NCBI GenBank assembly: GCA_021234155.1
Contig: JAJEKV010000066.1
Coordinates: forward strand, 558,001 to 622,000
Length of the DNA: 64,000 bases
Source of the DNA: Isoetes taiwanensis
Lineage: Eukaryota > Streptophyta > Lycopodiopsida > Isoetales > Isoetaceae
Reading direction: 5' to 3'
In this document: piece after piece, positions 11,660 through 22,980 of the stretch
Numbering within the stretch: position 1 is the stretch's first letter
Layout of the letters: the number at the start of each line of letters is the position of its first letter
Notes under the pieces: generated by a model
Databases searched by the model: none
What the model saw: the letters and a program-made list of their open reading frames with translations, nothing else
Told to the model about the DNA's origin: nothing
Position numbers and translations under genes: made by a program

Positions 11660-12860
11660 ATTGACTAATGTAGGAAATGGAGTGCCATCAATTCTTGTAA
11701 TCGTAAAACTCCGGGATGTGGTATCTCGGAAATTTTGTATGGTCCCAGCCATCCGAGCTTGAGTTTGCCGGATGTTGTTGATATCTCGAATCGTAAAAGA
11801 AGAACTAAGTCGCCAATTTGAAAAAGTTTTGTTTTTGATGTGTTTGTCATGCCATTGTTTTTTGTAGTTGTTTACCTTGTTGAAGTCTAAGAAAAGCATC
11901 TCTTGAAGTTCATCCGGTTGTTCAGTTGATAAACTTCGTTCTTGCAAAGGCTGGCGATGGATTATGTTACATTTGCTAACTGAAATTTGAGTGAGGGTAA
12001 AATGAACTCAAAAGGCATAAGACCTCTTGGCCATACACAAGTCGAAAAGGTGTTTGACCGGTTGCTACTTTGTATGTTGTATTGTAAGCCCATAAAACTG
12101 TAGGTAACTTATCTTGCCAATCTTTTCTTGTAGGATCACAAATCTTCTTGAATGTGGATAAGCACCTTGTTTGTGCTTTCGGCCAAGCCATTACCACGGG
12201 GATAGTAAAGGCGTGCTTTTACGTGATGAATGTGCGAGATAGTTAGTGAGTTCAAAGAATAGTGTGATTGATGAAATGAACTCCACGATCACTAACTAAT
12301 TCTAAGGGACATCCAAATCGCGTGATGATGTTCTTGTAGAGAACCTTAGCCGTACTAGCACCGTGTTGTCAGGTAGAGCACACGCTTGACCCATTTGGTT
12401 GCATAGTCCGTGAAGACTAGAATGTAGCGTGCCTAGTGTTGATTGCGAGGTGGGTCCATGGGACCAACAAAATCCATACCCCATTTGGCAAAGGGAGAGG
12501 CGTGGCTATTGGCGTGGCCGGGGAAAGCCACGGGCCGTGGGTCTACCAAGCCTCGACAAACATCACACGCAAGGCGTGTGTATTTGTGAGCATCTTTGAA
12601 AAGCGTGGGCAAGAATACCCAAAGAAGGAGGAGTTTCCTTCTTTGTGTTGTCTCCATTGAAATGACCACTGCCAAGTCCTTCGTGGGCTTGTTTGACTAG
12701 ATCGGGGACTTCGTGAGGAAGAACACATCGTCGAGCACATTGTCTTTGCCACATTTATAGAGATGGCCAGCAACCATCGTGATAATCTCGTGCCAGCGAA
12801 GGAATTGTTGTTTATGCAGAAGTTGTCTTTTTCCGGAGAGCGTGGGGTCACTTTGGCGGG
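11660..12860 (-). pseudogene. pol: gypsy integrase (broken), GPY-type C-terminus
   Basis: The minus strand shows, in order and in different frames: WGMDFVGPMD (first catalytic Asp region) near 12470, VSDRGVHFINHTI (second catalytic Asp region) near 12280, LPTVLWAYNTTYKVATGQTP then FRLVYGQEV near 12050, and a C-terminal LKLGWLGPYKISEI near 11750. The last is the GPY/F module of gypsy integrases. No chromodomain is visible, which fits the Tat/Athila side of the family. Frameshifts interrupt the domain several times. Confidence 0.85.
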
Positions 12861-13019
12861 AGTGCGCCGTGAGGAGAAAGCGTTGATAGTCGTGGTACCA
12901 ATGAGGCGCGGCGTTGACCAGAGCGATTGAGCATCCGGAAGGGCATCGTGAACTCCTTAGAGGGATCATCCGCGGTGTATGCGTGAAAGATAGTCGGGGA
13001 CCCGGTGAGCGCGGCGTCC

Positions 13020-13345
13020 GGCTTGTGAATAATTTCAAAAGGGCAAACTCTTGCAATATCAATATCCATCGAGCAATTCGGCCCGTGGGATTTGGCTTAT
13101 TGATTAAATATAGAAGAGCTTGATGATCCACATAAAAGCTTAATTTGACTATCAAGAAGATAGTGTCGGCGTTGTACACAAAAGATAAGGCCAAGGGCTT
13201 CCCTTTCCGTGGCGAATAGTTTGCTTTCGGCGAGATTGAGTTTTTCTGGCGGGCGTGTCGGATGGGCTTGTCCCGATTTGGTGCATACTCTTGAGCTAGA
13301 ACAGCTCAATCGCAAAGCCCGAAACATCAACATGGACATGGAATG
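13020..13345 (-). pseudogene. pol: gypsy RNase H region (broken)
   Basis: Minus-strand frames read TEREALGLIF with RRHYLLDSQIKL, and in another frame FYVDHQALLYLINKPNPTG then RIARWILILQEF. These are the second half of a gypsy RNase H domain, including the D-H-Q-A-L segment. They are separated by a frameshift and continue directly from the reverse transcriptase. Confidence 0.8.
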
Positions 13346-13689
13346 GTTTGTCCCATTGAGGTGGTACTAGCACGGGGGGCTTCGTGAGCTTGACTTTGAG
13401 TTCTTTAAAAGCTTGATTTGCATCGGATGTCCAAGTCCATGTGTAGGGATTTCGGTCGGTTTGTGAATTGGATCGGCAATCGGTGCCAATTTCGGAATAA
13501 AGGTGGCATAGAAGTTGACTTTGCCAAGAAAGGAACGTGTGTCCTTGATGTTCGCAGTGGATATGCTCGATGACACAGCCTGATTTTGGCTGGGTCTGTT
13601 GTAATGCCGCGGTCGACTCACGACATGTCCCGTATACACCCGAGGTGACACGTAAGGTGCACTTTTCCGGATTGAGGCTAATTCAGATT

Positions 13690-14100
13690 CATCACAGCGT
13701 TGAAAAACTAGTTCAAGTTTTACCAAATGGTCCATAACGTGGGTGTAAGTGGAGAAGTCATCCCGAAAGACTTGCGAGAAAGGGATGAACTTGCATGTAC
13801 TCTTGAAAAACAGCAAGCATAATCGTTGAAATGTGGATGGTGAGTTTGACAATCCAAAAGGAACGACTTTGTAAGCAAAGGTACCCCCATGGAGTAGTGA
13901 AGGTAGTCTTTAGTTGATCTTCTTCTCGAATGGATATTTGATTATAACCGAGAAGCCGTCCATGAAGGAGTACATCCGTGGCTGCTACATCTTCCAACAC
14001 TTGATCCGTGAAGGGGAGAGGGAAATGATCCCGGTCCGTGGCTTGATTGAGTTTTCTATAATCCACACAAACGGCAATTTTTCCATTATGTTTGAGGGCA
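13690..14100 (-). pseudogene. pol: gypsy reverse transcriptase (broken)
   Basis: Minus-strand frames show MDYRKLNQATDRDHFPLPF, then DQVLEDVA, GYNQISIREEDQLKTTF and TPWG, the conserved early fingers-palm motifs of gypsy reverse transcriptase. The catalytic box near 13760 reads VFRDDFSTY, so both aspartates remain but the usual tyrosine-x before them is altered. Frame breaks occur between the motifs. The enzyme would copy element RNA into cDNA; this copy cannot encode it intact. Confidence 0.85.
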
Positions 14101-14879
14101 ATAACAATAGGACTTACCCATTCGAATGTTTGACCTCGTAGATAAGTCCGGCGTCCAAAAGCTTGTCAATTTTCGGCTTTAACCTTTTCACGGTAGTTTG
14201 GGTTAAGCTTGGAATGATCGCCGTTGCTAGATGGGTCTAGCATCCGGGCTTGGTGGGAATCGAGAGTTGTCCCAATTCTTTCTTGATACCTCGGAGGTCT
14301 TTGTAGCTCCAAGCAAAGATGTGCTTGAAACGTTTGAATAAGCGCAATGGCTTGCTCCACGAATCTTTGGCGTGAGGTCGCGTGCCAATCGGATTGGTTG
14401 ATTTGTTCCAATATCAATTATGTCTACTGCAGGAGTTTGAATGTGTGGAATGACTTGATCATCACGAGCGGTGTGGGCTGGCTCACGAGAGTACGACGGG
14501 ATGTTCATGTTGACCAATTTTGAAAAATAGTGGCGTGCCACTAGGAGTTGGTGTGGTGTCTTCTTGAGCAGGGAGGAGGAGCCGGGGTACCGTCTCCTCA
14601 TGTGGAACCAATGTGACGTTGTTACAAGGTGTCAAATAGGGGTCAACCCAGCGTTGCTATGCCTTTATCAATATCCATGTCTTCCCATGGTTGATTGTAT
14701 TCGGGTAAGCCGTGAGAGTGGCAAACCCTTGGCTTGTGCTTGATAGGTGTTGCAAACTTGTTTGAGTCACCGCCCCGATTCAGCGTGATCTACGTAAATG
14801 ATCTGGCCCGTGGTCAGATCCATCGTGGCGATGAGCTTGCCATCCGTGATAACAAGTTGATCTGTGGGCCGATGAGTGA

Positions 14880-15210
14880 ATGCTTTTAGCTTGTCTCAAA
14901 AAGGGTCGTCCTACTAACATTTCATAATCTCGGGATCTTCTCCTCGCTCTCCAAACACCGAATTCCATGGTAAATTGTAGATCTCCAATATTGGTGGTAT
15001 TGGTTGTGTAACTCCTTGTGGTCGCGTGATATGGCCATTCGCAAGCTTGATGTCATAAGGGGCAAAATATGGAGCCCCTTATGCCCAATTGTCGCCCGAG
15101 ATTATCTCGTAATAAGATTGATCGCTTGCCGCCACCATCGATCCGGAACATGGTGAAACGACCTTTTGGCCCACGTGTGCATGCACCGTGGGTGTTGATG
15201 TGGCGATTTG
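14880..15210 (-). pseudogene. gypsy protease region (broken)
   Basis: The minus-strand segment DYEMLVGRPFLRQAKS near 14890-14940 matches the conserved C-terminal part of retroelement aspartic proteases, where an L-G-R-P-F-L block follows the active site. I do not see an intact D-T/S-G active site; a D-G-G-G in the upstream frame is only a weak candidate. It sits between gag and reverse transcriptase, as expected. Confidence 0.5.
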
Positions 15211-16139
15211 CATTAACAGTAATATCTGAGGTTTTGTAAAATGTGCTCGTAGTCTTTGGACATAGTTGTAGGATAGTCGTAAGGTCTGAGAGGAATTTTG
15301 ATTTTAGCAAGTTCTTGTTGAAGTTGGGGAGGGATTGCGGTAGTTGTGGTGGATCCGTGGGTTGTTGTTGCTCGGCCAATAGATGTCGCTACATTGTTGA
15401 GGAGGTCGACTTCAAAGCAAAACAATGTTGAGTGGTGGTGTTGCAGATGTCGTGGCATTCGTGGTCGTGGCTCCCGATCGTGTGGTAGCATTGATGGACT
15501 TGAGTGCCTTACATACGACGTTCGATGAGTTGAAGCAGACTTTTCTTGAAGTTTAGGTTGAACATGAGGAAGTAGTTGATCCGCATTGGGTGCAAAATGA
15601 AGCATTTGGTTGATGGCTCATTTGGTACGAATCGGCTGCAAAAACTTGGTGCAGGGTGCTTATGGCGTGTGAAATGAGGGAGAACCTCAATCCGGTTGGA
15701 GGATTCAAGGCTGGTGTTGATTGCATGGTAAATTTCTTCTTGGAGTTGATCATCCAATTGTTTTGAGTTGTTTGCTTTGTTGGCGTGGTTGTTGTTGTGG
15801 TGGCCGTGGTGGCCGTTTGATAATCGGGCGGGCCTTGCCTTCCTTTGGCTTCCCATACTTGAAAAGGTGTAAGGCGACCGCCGTGGTTTGATTGGTGCCG
15901 TGAATTTGTATTTGAACTTGAGGAAGTTGAGGACAATCTGGGACCGATGACCCCATTGGTCACGCAGTTGAAACATTGGGACTTGCTTGGATCAAAAGTG
16001 GAACGAGGAGGTCCACGTTGTGGTTGCTGTTGTTCTTTGGGGTTGTTGTTGTTGTCGTGGTGCCTGCGCACGTAATACGTGGTTGAGTTTGCGTGGGTAC
16101 CTTCTCGCACTTGGTGAACAAGGCGTTGTCGATCGGATT

Positions 16140-16860
16140 TGGTCGTGGATTTGTACATTCTTCGGTGGTGTGGTTACGCATGTTGCGGCGTTTGCAATGG
16201 ATCATGCTATCCACGAGTTACACTCATTCGGGCCGGATGTCACGAGTCTTGGCAAATAGTACACCAAATGTTATTTCTTGGGGAAGCTGCCGTGGAGGCG
16301 GTCGAGTCTTGGCGTGGGTGTGCCGAGGGAAATGGGAGTATCGTGGCTTGATCACAGCGTGAGGAAACATGAACAGAGTGATTGACTAATTCAATGGCTT
16401 CTTGTAATGTCTTAGGGCTTAAATACTCGATCATAAATCGGATGTGAGAGGGTAAGCCTTGAAGAAACCACACTAGAATTTGGCTTTGGGTTGGAAATTC
16501 CTTCAACTTGTTGACTAAGATCCGCGATCGGTCTCGCAAAGTCTCGCAGGCGATTCTCCGGGTTCTCGCTTTGAGTGTGTTGAGGTCGCTCGCCAGGTTG
16601 TTGATCATCCAAGGGTGCCGTAATGGGAAAGAAAAGAGGTCTTCATGTGTATCCAATCTTGTTTCAGTGGCTTTTTGTTTGCCATCAGCCATTCGGGGTG
16701 CTCCACGCAGGTCGTCGAAAAGATGTGGAATTTTAGTTTTGGATCGGAGTGACCATTGAGATCTGCAAGTGACTCAAATTCATCCATGTGAGCCCGAGCA
16801 CTCTGGTCTATGTGTTTACCTTTATCATTTCCAAAGAGTGGATATGGGAGTTTTAAAGCA
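16140..16860 (-). pseudogene. gag: gypsy gag (broken)
   Basis: Reading on the minus strand, frames covering about 16860-16370 give a retrotransposon gag core. The first part contains AHMDEFESLADLNGHSDPKL and an H-P-E-W-L segment. After a frame change the second part contains FPTQSQILVWFLQGLPSHI and SPKTLQEAIELV. A cysteine-histidine cluster with HCKRRNMRNHTTEEC near 16150-16200 looks like a damaged zinc knuckle. The protein would form the particle and bind RNA. The frames do not connect without frameshifts, so no functional Gag is expected. Downstream (minus) the sequence is rich in Gln/Asn/Thr codons to about 15500. Confidence 0.7.
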
Positions 16861-17483
16861 TGTGTAGGAGTCGGCGCGCATGAATGGGTGTTTGCATTTG
16901 TGGAAAAGAAAATGACAAGGGTGTTGGTTCTTTGATAGGTACGAAAACGGCATAGGTTGTGTGAGATTAGTAAAAAGAGGTGGAAAGCGGTTGTAGTGGG
17001 AACAAAGGTTGTTGTGCAGGGCATGAGCGGCGTGTGGGGAACAGATTAAGGGAAACGACGGTAGGGGAATTGACAAAGGTGGAAGCGGTGGTACGAAGTT
17101 CCTAAAGAAAGATTACCAATAGAGAAAACATTTTTGCAGATGTTCGGAAAATTGCGGTGGTTCTCGGTCGGATCTTGAGTTGGGGATTCCGGTGGAGTAA
17201 ATTCAAAGGGTCGGTATTGCAGCCTCCGCATGATATGGCGAGCGAGGAACGGAACAATGGCGACCTTCCAATGTGGGAGGCCGGTCGGGAAAGTTGTCGG
17301 TGTAGGTGGAACAGGGAAGCGCCTCGCATAACGAGAAGAGACAATCGAAACGAGAGTGTATGTGGACATATTCGCGGGAGGCGCCGCAGTTCATGGCGGA
17401 CGGCGCCTTGACTCCATCCGTGTTGAATATCGCGGGAGTAAAGAAGGGATTGAACATGGTATCAATACAGCTTTCAGAAGTGA

Positions 17484-17501
17484 GCCCGGCAACAGGCGCC
17501 A
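17484..17501 (-). other. primer-binding site (tRNA-Asp-like)
   Basis: One base inside the 5' LTR the minus strand reads TGGCGCCTGTTGCCGGGC. This resembles the complement of a tRNA-Asp 3' end apart from an inserted base, a primer used by several plant Tat/Athila elements. Confidence 0.75.
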
Positions 17502-17502
17502 G

Positions 17503-18104
17503 TGTTTGGGGTCCGGGCTCGGGATCGCCTGAGGGACAGATCTCTGTGAGATCCTTGAAGTCCGGCAGGGCAAATCCTGAGACACTCTTGTCGCGGATTT
17601 TTGCTAATGAGAAGGAAAGAACAAGAAAAAACTCGAGATAAAACAAAGCAATTGCAATACACAATGAAACACACAAGACACTTGTGGAGAACACGGCAAT
17701 CCATTGATCAAAACAAGTGTACAATGAAGGCTCAAAAAGCGCATTAACGACCGCATGATGTCTGCTCTGTAGTGACACAAAAGAACACTCGAACCCTTTT
17801 TTGAAGGAGCAAAATGCTACAATATATAGGAACACCGGGAGGCCCTCACGGGCCTGAATCTGATCCTCATCATGACAACGTGCTCCACTACTTGGGCACT
17901 CGAGCAGAATCTGTTTGTCGCGGCCGTGCTAACAGACAAGTAGTGGCCCGCCGTGGGTCCTACCTTTGGGTCTTCTGCTTCTTGGAGGAGCTTTGACCCG
18001 CCGTGGCGCCTTGTGGATCCCTCTTCTTGGACACCGTGGCCAGTGGGGCCTCGCCCTCATGCAGCAAGTATAGACCTGTGTGTCTGCCAGGCACAGGGCT
18101 AACA
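17503..18104 (-). repeat. 5' LTR of the gypsy element
   Basis: The partner of 7021-7622, with the same ends. It lies next to the primer-binding site, so it is the 5' LTR of the minus-strand element. Confidence 0.93.
17820..17830 (-). promoter_or_regulatory. candidate LTR TATA box
   Basis: CCTATATATTG on the minus strand within the LTR. The same word occurs at about 7340-7350 in the other LTR. Its placement mid-LTR suits a U3 promoter; there is no transcription evidence. Confidence 0.35.
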
Positions 18105-18109
18105 CACAT
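18105..18109. repeat. target-site duplication CACAT, right
   Basis: Matches 7016-7020. Confidence 0.9.
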
Positions 18110-18864
18110 TCTTCTTATTCTTCTTCTTACAAAATCTAGATGTATTCTCTCAGTCAAGAGGCCAGTCAAGAGGCCAATCGGCATGGTAAAATGATCAAGA
18201 TATGGACTAGGAGCTAGTCATACAACTTCTAAACAAAGTTTATTAACCAACCCTGCAAGTGCAACTTGAGTATCCTGTAAATAAAAGATGCATATGTTAT
18301 TCTTGCTCTTCACTGTCAAAGGTCATCATAATAAAATTCTCTTTGTAGCCAGCGTATAGAATCTTATGGAACCATATCCTTACGTTTTCAGAAGCGATAG
18401 CATAGTTTATCTTTAACAACTTCTCTGCATGTCAACAAAACAACTGGATCAGCGTTCTGCAAAAATAAAAACAAAATATAGATAAGATACATGGACCATA
18501 TTGCATGCTCTACTTACCAAGCTTCCTTCAAATTCTGAATATTAACAAAGAGTGCCATATAAATACAGATGCATCCAACAGTTCATTATTAACTCAAAGA
18601 GATCCAATTAGGATGCATATCTTTTACCCCAACATGATCGGACACATAAAATCTTGAACATTTCAAGCTTCAATACTAAACTGCAAAAACAAAAAAAGCA
18701 GGATTCATTCACCAGCAGAATAGATAAGAAAAACCAAAAGCAAATGTTTAAATGCCCGAATCTTACATTTCAATGGCAAAATGCATTAATGATCAAAAGC
18801 ATTGCTTACGAAAAATGACGGGTTTACTTTTAAGTGAACTGTGAATGATAAAAAATGATAGGTC
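18110..18864. other. no recognised gene; likely intron or flank of the MDH fragment
   Basis: AT-rich sequence without coding motifs. It lies immediately downstream (minus strand) of the malate dehydrogenase fragment and may contain decayed introns of that copy. Confidence 0.35.
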
Positions 18865-19300
18865 TAACTTAGCGATTGCCTTTGACAATCAGATAACAAT
18901 ATCAGCATTGAATTTGAATAAATCATCATGTGTCATCCCTGGTTTACGAGGAACTCTGGAAGAATAATAACAACATGTGCACTTCCAGAGCATCCTTGAG
19001 TTGTTCTTCACCAGCATAACCTTTCACCTAACTAAACCAGATTATCTAGAATCAAGCGCTCTAAAACTACATGGAACATGCACAGAAGAGCAAATACAAA
19101 TGTTTAAATGAATATCAAAATCGTACCTCTGCTCTGGTGTTGATATGGCTCACGTCTGCTGCAACGCCAGGACTTTCAGCAATATCATATAAAGCCAACT
19201 CTGATATGAGAGGATTAAGCTTCATAATCATTGGTAGAGGCTGCCCAATACCTCGTGCAGATCGAATAATTGTGATTTTTAGATATGGTAGCTCTTTTTC
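18865..19300 (-). pseudogene. malate dehydrogenase gene fragment, intron retained
   Basis: On the minus strand an exon at about 19141-19290 reads [20 protein letters not shown], then [20 protein letters not shown] and RAE, with a GT splice donor after it. After an intron of about 110 bp ending TTAG, a second exon at about 18867-19028 reads VKGYAGEEQLKDALE, then in shifted frames HVVIILP, VPRKPGMTHDDLFKFNADIV and LSKAIAK. This is the N-terminal NAD-binding half of an organellar-type NAD malate dehydrogenase, which interconverts malate and oxaloacetate. The nucleotide-binding glycine motif is damaged (RSARGIG where the family has GAAGGIG). A frameshift and an in-frame stop follow in exon two. 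No C-terminal half is present. The retained intron shows a DNA-level copy, not a retrocopy. Confidence 0.8.
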
Positions 19301-20050
19301 GGTACCACATTTGTGAAGCCCATCTTGAAAGCCGCATCTACCAATCTGTGGGCTGCCATAACTAATGGCCTAATAGAGGAGCAGATCGGCTCCTGCTATT
19401 TGGACTGAAGCTGAACGGTGGGTGAGGATCCCAACAGACAGAAAAAAAAAATTGTAGTGCAACATACTCTGTGGGAATATTTAAAAATAACAGTTCATCC
19501 ACAAAGCCACTGTCATATTTGATCTTGAATAATCGATACAAAACATCTGTACTTGACTCTGCAGTAGAAGAAACGGGTAATCAGCACAAATGCCTCACAC
19601 CATTTCAATGTAGCAAATTATTCGGGACGGTAGCCATCTTTTGTTTCAGACTCAGACTAAATCACTTACCAAACCGCCAACCAGATCATACACCACAAAG
19701 GTTGCAAAACCTAATTCTGAAATGAATCAGCATGCACAAATAATGCACAAAAGCAGGATGTCCTGTGTGCCTGAAGGATCCGGCATGGTAAGAGAATTTT
19801 CTGCGTGAAGCGTGAAGAAAGGGACGTCAACAAATTTGACGTGAACAATTTTGATGTCGGCAAAGCTATCTGGAGCAAAATCTTGACTCCTCCTGAACCC
19901 GCAGCCCTTTTCAATTCGACCTCTAATGTATGCACAGAAATTGGAAAGTAGGAGAGAAAACATGTCTCGAAAGTCCGAAACCCCTGTTCTTGCATGCAGG
20001 GCCGAGGTTTTGGATCTTGCCTCTGTTTTGGGGCATGCGAATTAGGCCCA
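19301..20050. other. no recognised gene
   Basis: Sequence between two gene fragments. A minus-strand open frame at 19711-19995 has no recognised domain. Upstream exons of the malate dehydrogenase copy were looked for and not found beyond about 19300. Confidence 0.4.
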
Positions 20051-20305
20051 TGGTTCGAGCCTATGAACTATCCTTGAAAGTGCCCAAGTTAGGGCCGTTC
20101 TTGATTGTTGAGATTCATCCACAACCACCATAACGTGTTTGCCAGACAAATAATTCACCTCTTGAGGCTGCATCCAATCTTGAATCACTGATCCGGCACA
20201 GCTCCTGCCGCTGCTGAAGCTATTGTAGCTTCTGTTTGACGCCATTAAACTTCTATTCTCGGCATAAGGCAAATCCGTCTGTGACGATTCCTCTGCATCA
20301 AACAC
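20050..20305 (-). pseudogene. universal-stress-protein-like gene fragment
   Basis: A minus-strand open frame of 87 codons ends with GKHVMVVVDESQQSRTALTW and ALSRIVHRLE. This fits the first strand and helix of the adenine-nucleotide alpha-hydrolase fold in plant universal-stress-like proteins (hydrophobic VMVVVD, then S-x-x-A-L-x-W-A-L-x). The Ser-rich N-terminal extension (SYNSFSSGRS) is common in plant members. The similarity stops after HRLE and the frame terminates shortly after, so only a first exon or fragment is present. It is on the same strand as the malate dehydrogenase and L1 fragments on either side. Identification is by motif only. Confidence 0.55.
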
Positions 20306-20689
20306 CTAAGAAGATGGAGCGGCTAAAAGAACCATTTCTGCACAGAAAGACTAATAAATACGTCCAGGATACGTTGCCTCTAAGAATAGAGTTTCCAAAA
20401 CGTCAACTCTGGACCGATTATATACTATGAACAATGCCACTCAGAGCTCCATTTAGCCGGTTATCTTGTTCTTGAACTTTGCCCGGCAGTTTTGAAGCAT
20501 GAAAGACCTACGTTTGCAATATTCAAGCAGAAGTTATTCAAGTGTTGGAGATCGAATGGGGAGGTCTAAACTCTCAGGAAAAATGCAGAAACGTAAGCAA
20601 CATACCTGTGTTGGAGATGACTGAATAGAATAGCTCCGAATAGAATACCTCGGGGCGGCACAGATCTAGTGAAAAGAATCAATGGTCAT
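20306..20689. other. no recognised gene
   Basis: Possible 5' flank of the stress-protein-like fragment. No motif was recognised. Confidence 0.35.
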
Positions 20690-21145
20690 TCTTTTATTTT
20701 GTTTTTATTTTTTCGCTCCACGACACATCGCAAAAAGCCATTAATTTTGCTGCCACCTCATATAGCCTAGCATTTAATATTTATCCCATTTGTCATCTAA
20801 CACTTTCAATAGCATTTAATTTCCTATCTATTTCAATTACTTTTTACCAACGGCTAGATCAAGTTTCGGTGCCACCTCTGGAGGTGCATTTAATTTTACT
20901 GATCTTTTTCATCAACGGGCAAGATTGAATACCTAAATCCAACGGCCCAAATCAAAAGCCCCAAATAAAGTTGGCTCTATCTGGGCCGTTGATCTTGCAC
21001 ATTCAACGGCTGAGATCAATCTCTACATAACAAAGGGGCTTAGATAATGATGAGGTGGCTGCATTAGGACCATTGATTTCACATTCAACGGTTGTGATCA
21101 ATCTCTACATAACAAGGGGGGTGCTTAAGTAATTGTATATATATA
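20690..21145 (+). mobile_element. (TA)n family, partial forward tail (copy T)
   Basis: The sequence carries the tail vocabulary of the family, namely several GCCACCTC words and several CAACGG words followed by AGAT, and ends AAGTAATTGTATATATATA. It has no head, GATTCT array or hairpin. Its tail meets the tail of copy B across a short AT palindrome at 21135-21185, giving a tail-to-tail arrangement. Confidence 0.5.
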
Positions 21146-21179
21146 ACAGATATATATATCTCTTATATATATCTCTTAT

Positions 21180-22200
21180 CTCTTATATATATACAATTAT
21201 TTTATGGGTCCTATGGGGGGGTGAGTGTGGGTAGAGATTAATCCGATCCGTCTAATTTTTGAGGTGGCGCTTAAATGGCCCTTGGATTTGATGGGGGGCA
21301 TGCATGGGCCATGCATGGGGCATGCACCCCATCCATGGACCGTCGATCGGGCACGTGTGAAATCTTAGCCCTTGATTTTTTAAAGGGAAGGTGCAAGGAA
21401 GGTGTCTTAAAAGGTGCTTTTTGGTGCAGTCAATCTTAACCGTTGGATCAAATGGGGGAGGAGAAATCCTAACCATTAACTTTTTTATTAAATTGCAATT
21501 TCTTTATTAAAAGAGGTGAGGTGGCACCCTTATTTAATAAAAAGGTAATGAGGTGGCACCAACATTAATGGGTGGACTTTCTAGGAAGTTTCTTTTTTAT
21601 AATCAGCTTCAAAGGCCGATAACTTGCAGTAGAGGGGTCGGATGAAGGTGGGGCCCACACTATTGGATTCCTCTCGTCGAGAACTTTCCAATGAGTGGTA
21701 CTTTGGCATCGTTCCGTCGCAGTTGGAGCTAATGTGATCGAATACTAAGTTTCTTTTTGGAAACTTAGAATTTTACAGAATCTATGGGAATTTAAGAGAC
21801 TCTAGGGGAATCTCCATAGGATTTTGGAGAATTTAAATGAACCTCAAGAGAATCTTTGGGAATCTATGATGGGAGAATCTACATAGAAACATGGGGAATC
21901 TAGATGATTTTTGAGATGATCTTTAGGAGGCTAGGGGAACCCCAACAAAATTAGGGAATTTATGGGAATCTCAAGGAAATCATAGAGAATCTAGTAGAAT
22001 CGAAGTGCATCTTCATAAAATCTTTGAGAATCCGTGTAAATCTGTAGAATCTAAGGGAATCTACATAGAATCTAAGGGAATCTACGTAGAATCTAAGAAA
22101 ATTTAGGAGAATCCACATAGAATTTTGGAGACTCTAGAGGTTTCTTGTGATAAGTTCAAAAATTTAGAGGAATCTTTATAGAATCTTAAGAATTTAGGGG
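21180..22200 (-). mobile_element. (TA)n-delimited repeat element, copy B, head missing
   Basis: The reverse complement of the family: TA tract, tail (AATTATTTTATGGGTCCTAT onward), hairpin at 21661-21693, then about 430 bp of the GATTCT array in reverse (GGGAATCT words). It stops abruptly at 22200, where a ribosomal L1-family coding fragment begins. It is near-identical to copy C over the shared part, with small indels. Confidence 0.7.
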
Positions 22201-22560
22201 ATGCCGTCCCTCGGTATTCACTGCCTTCTTCCCATCAATCTTCATTGAAAAGCTAGGAACAGATTGATATATAGGCAGAGATGGTGACTCAAAAGACTTC
22301 AGACTAATGGACGATATGCCCATCCATTTTCTTGACACATTATTTGCAGCACCATTAATAACAGCCAACACGTTCTGTATAATCTCCTGTTTGGGCTGAG
22401 TTATTCTTGCTGCCTTTACTGCAGTACATGTTCCTTTGCCCAAATAGAGAAACGCGGACCCACAAGCTGCTTCTATCTGGTGTTTCAAATGCTTCCTTGA
22501 CAAGTTTATGGGAACAGGATGTTTTTTCTTCTTAAAAAACATTTTACCCAGAAGTTTGGG
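22201..22560 (-). pseudogene. ribosomal protein L1/UTP30-like gene fragment
   Basis: The minus-strand frame from about 22560 to 22201 reads SRLPKLLGKMFFKKKKHPVP, then HLKHQIEAACGSAFLYLGKG, TCTAVKAARI and KWMGISSISLKSFESPSLPI. These are recognisable blocks of plant L1p/L10e-family proteins, the UTP30/RSL1D1-like group linked to pre-rRNA processing in the nucleolus: the F-F-x-K-K-K-x-P-V-P segment, the I-x-x-A-C-G-S-x-x-L-x-x-G-x-G-T-C core and the W-x-G/I-x-S-L helix. Only this roughly 115-residue C-terminal part of the L1 domain is present. A stop lies just upstream in frame, and the downstream end is fused to the GATTCT array of copy B. It is a gene fragment, not a gene. Confidence 0.75.
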
Positions 22561-22980
22561 CAGTCTGCTAAGAATATAGCCTGCTCAAACTGGTGAATGG
22601 CTGCAAAGAATATCTTCCCGCAAAGAATATCTTCAGAGTGAATCATTTTGCAAATAATCCAGTGGGAAGTGGTGGACATGCTAAGCTATATAAAGGCTGA
22701 CTCCCAGATGGACATGTTATGGTGTGAGTTCTAAAGGTCTGCTTTGCATGTGTTATGTTGTGAGTTCTATATTCAAAGCACTGGGGTAATTTTAGGCTGT
22801 GATGGGTTCGTTTGCAATTCTTGAGTCGTCATTTCCATCATTCTAATGCATGTATTGCCTAATGCAGCTTCAGATGATTGCCATTTCAAACACCTCATGG
22901 AAGCATATTGTTGCAGGACCTGCTTTATGGACTTTGATATTCAGTGCAGCTTGCTGCCTTAACAGTCCTGATCAACTCAT

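Larger units (their letters stand above)
7021..18104 (-). mobile_element. complete Ty3/gypsy LTR retrotransposon, Tat-like, decayed pol
   Basis: An 11,084-bp element lies on the minus strand with two 602-bp LTRs, each TGTT...AACA, flanked by the 5-bp duplication CACAT (7016-7020 and 18105-18109). The internal order on the minus strand is primer site, gag, protease, reverse transcriptase, RNase H, integrase, an extra coiled-coil ORF, a long noncoding stretch and the polypurine tract. Integrase after RNase H defines Ty3/gypsy. The primer site, the long 3' extension and an extra ORF downstream of integrase fit the Tat group. Frameshifts and stops break gag and pol many times, and the LTRs differ by many small indels, so the copy is old and not autonomous. 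I did not compute LTR identity. Confidence 0.9.
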
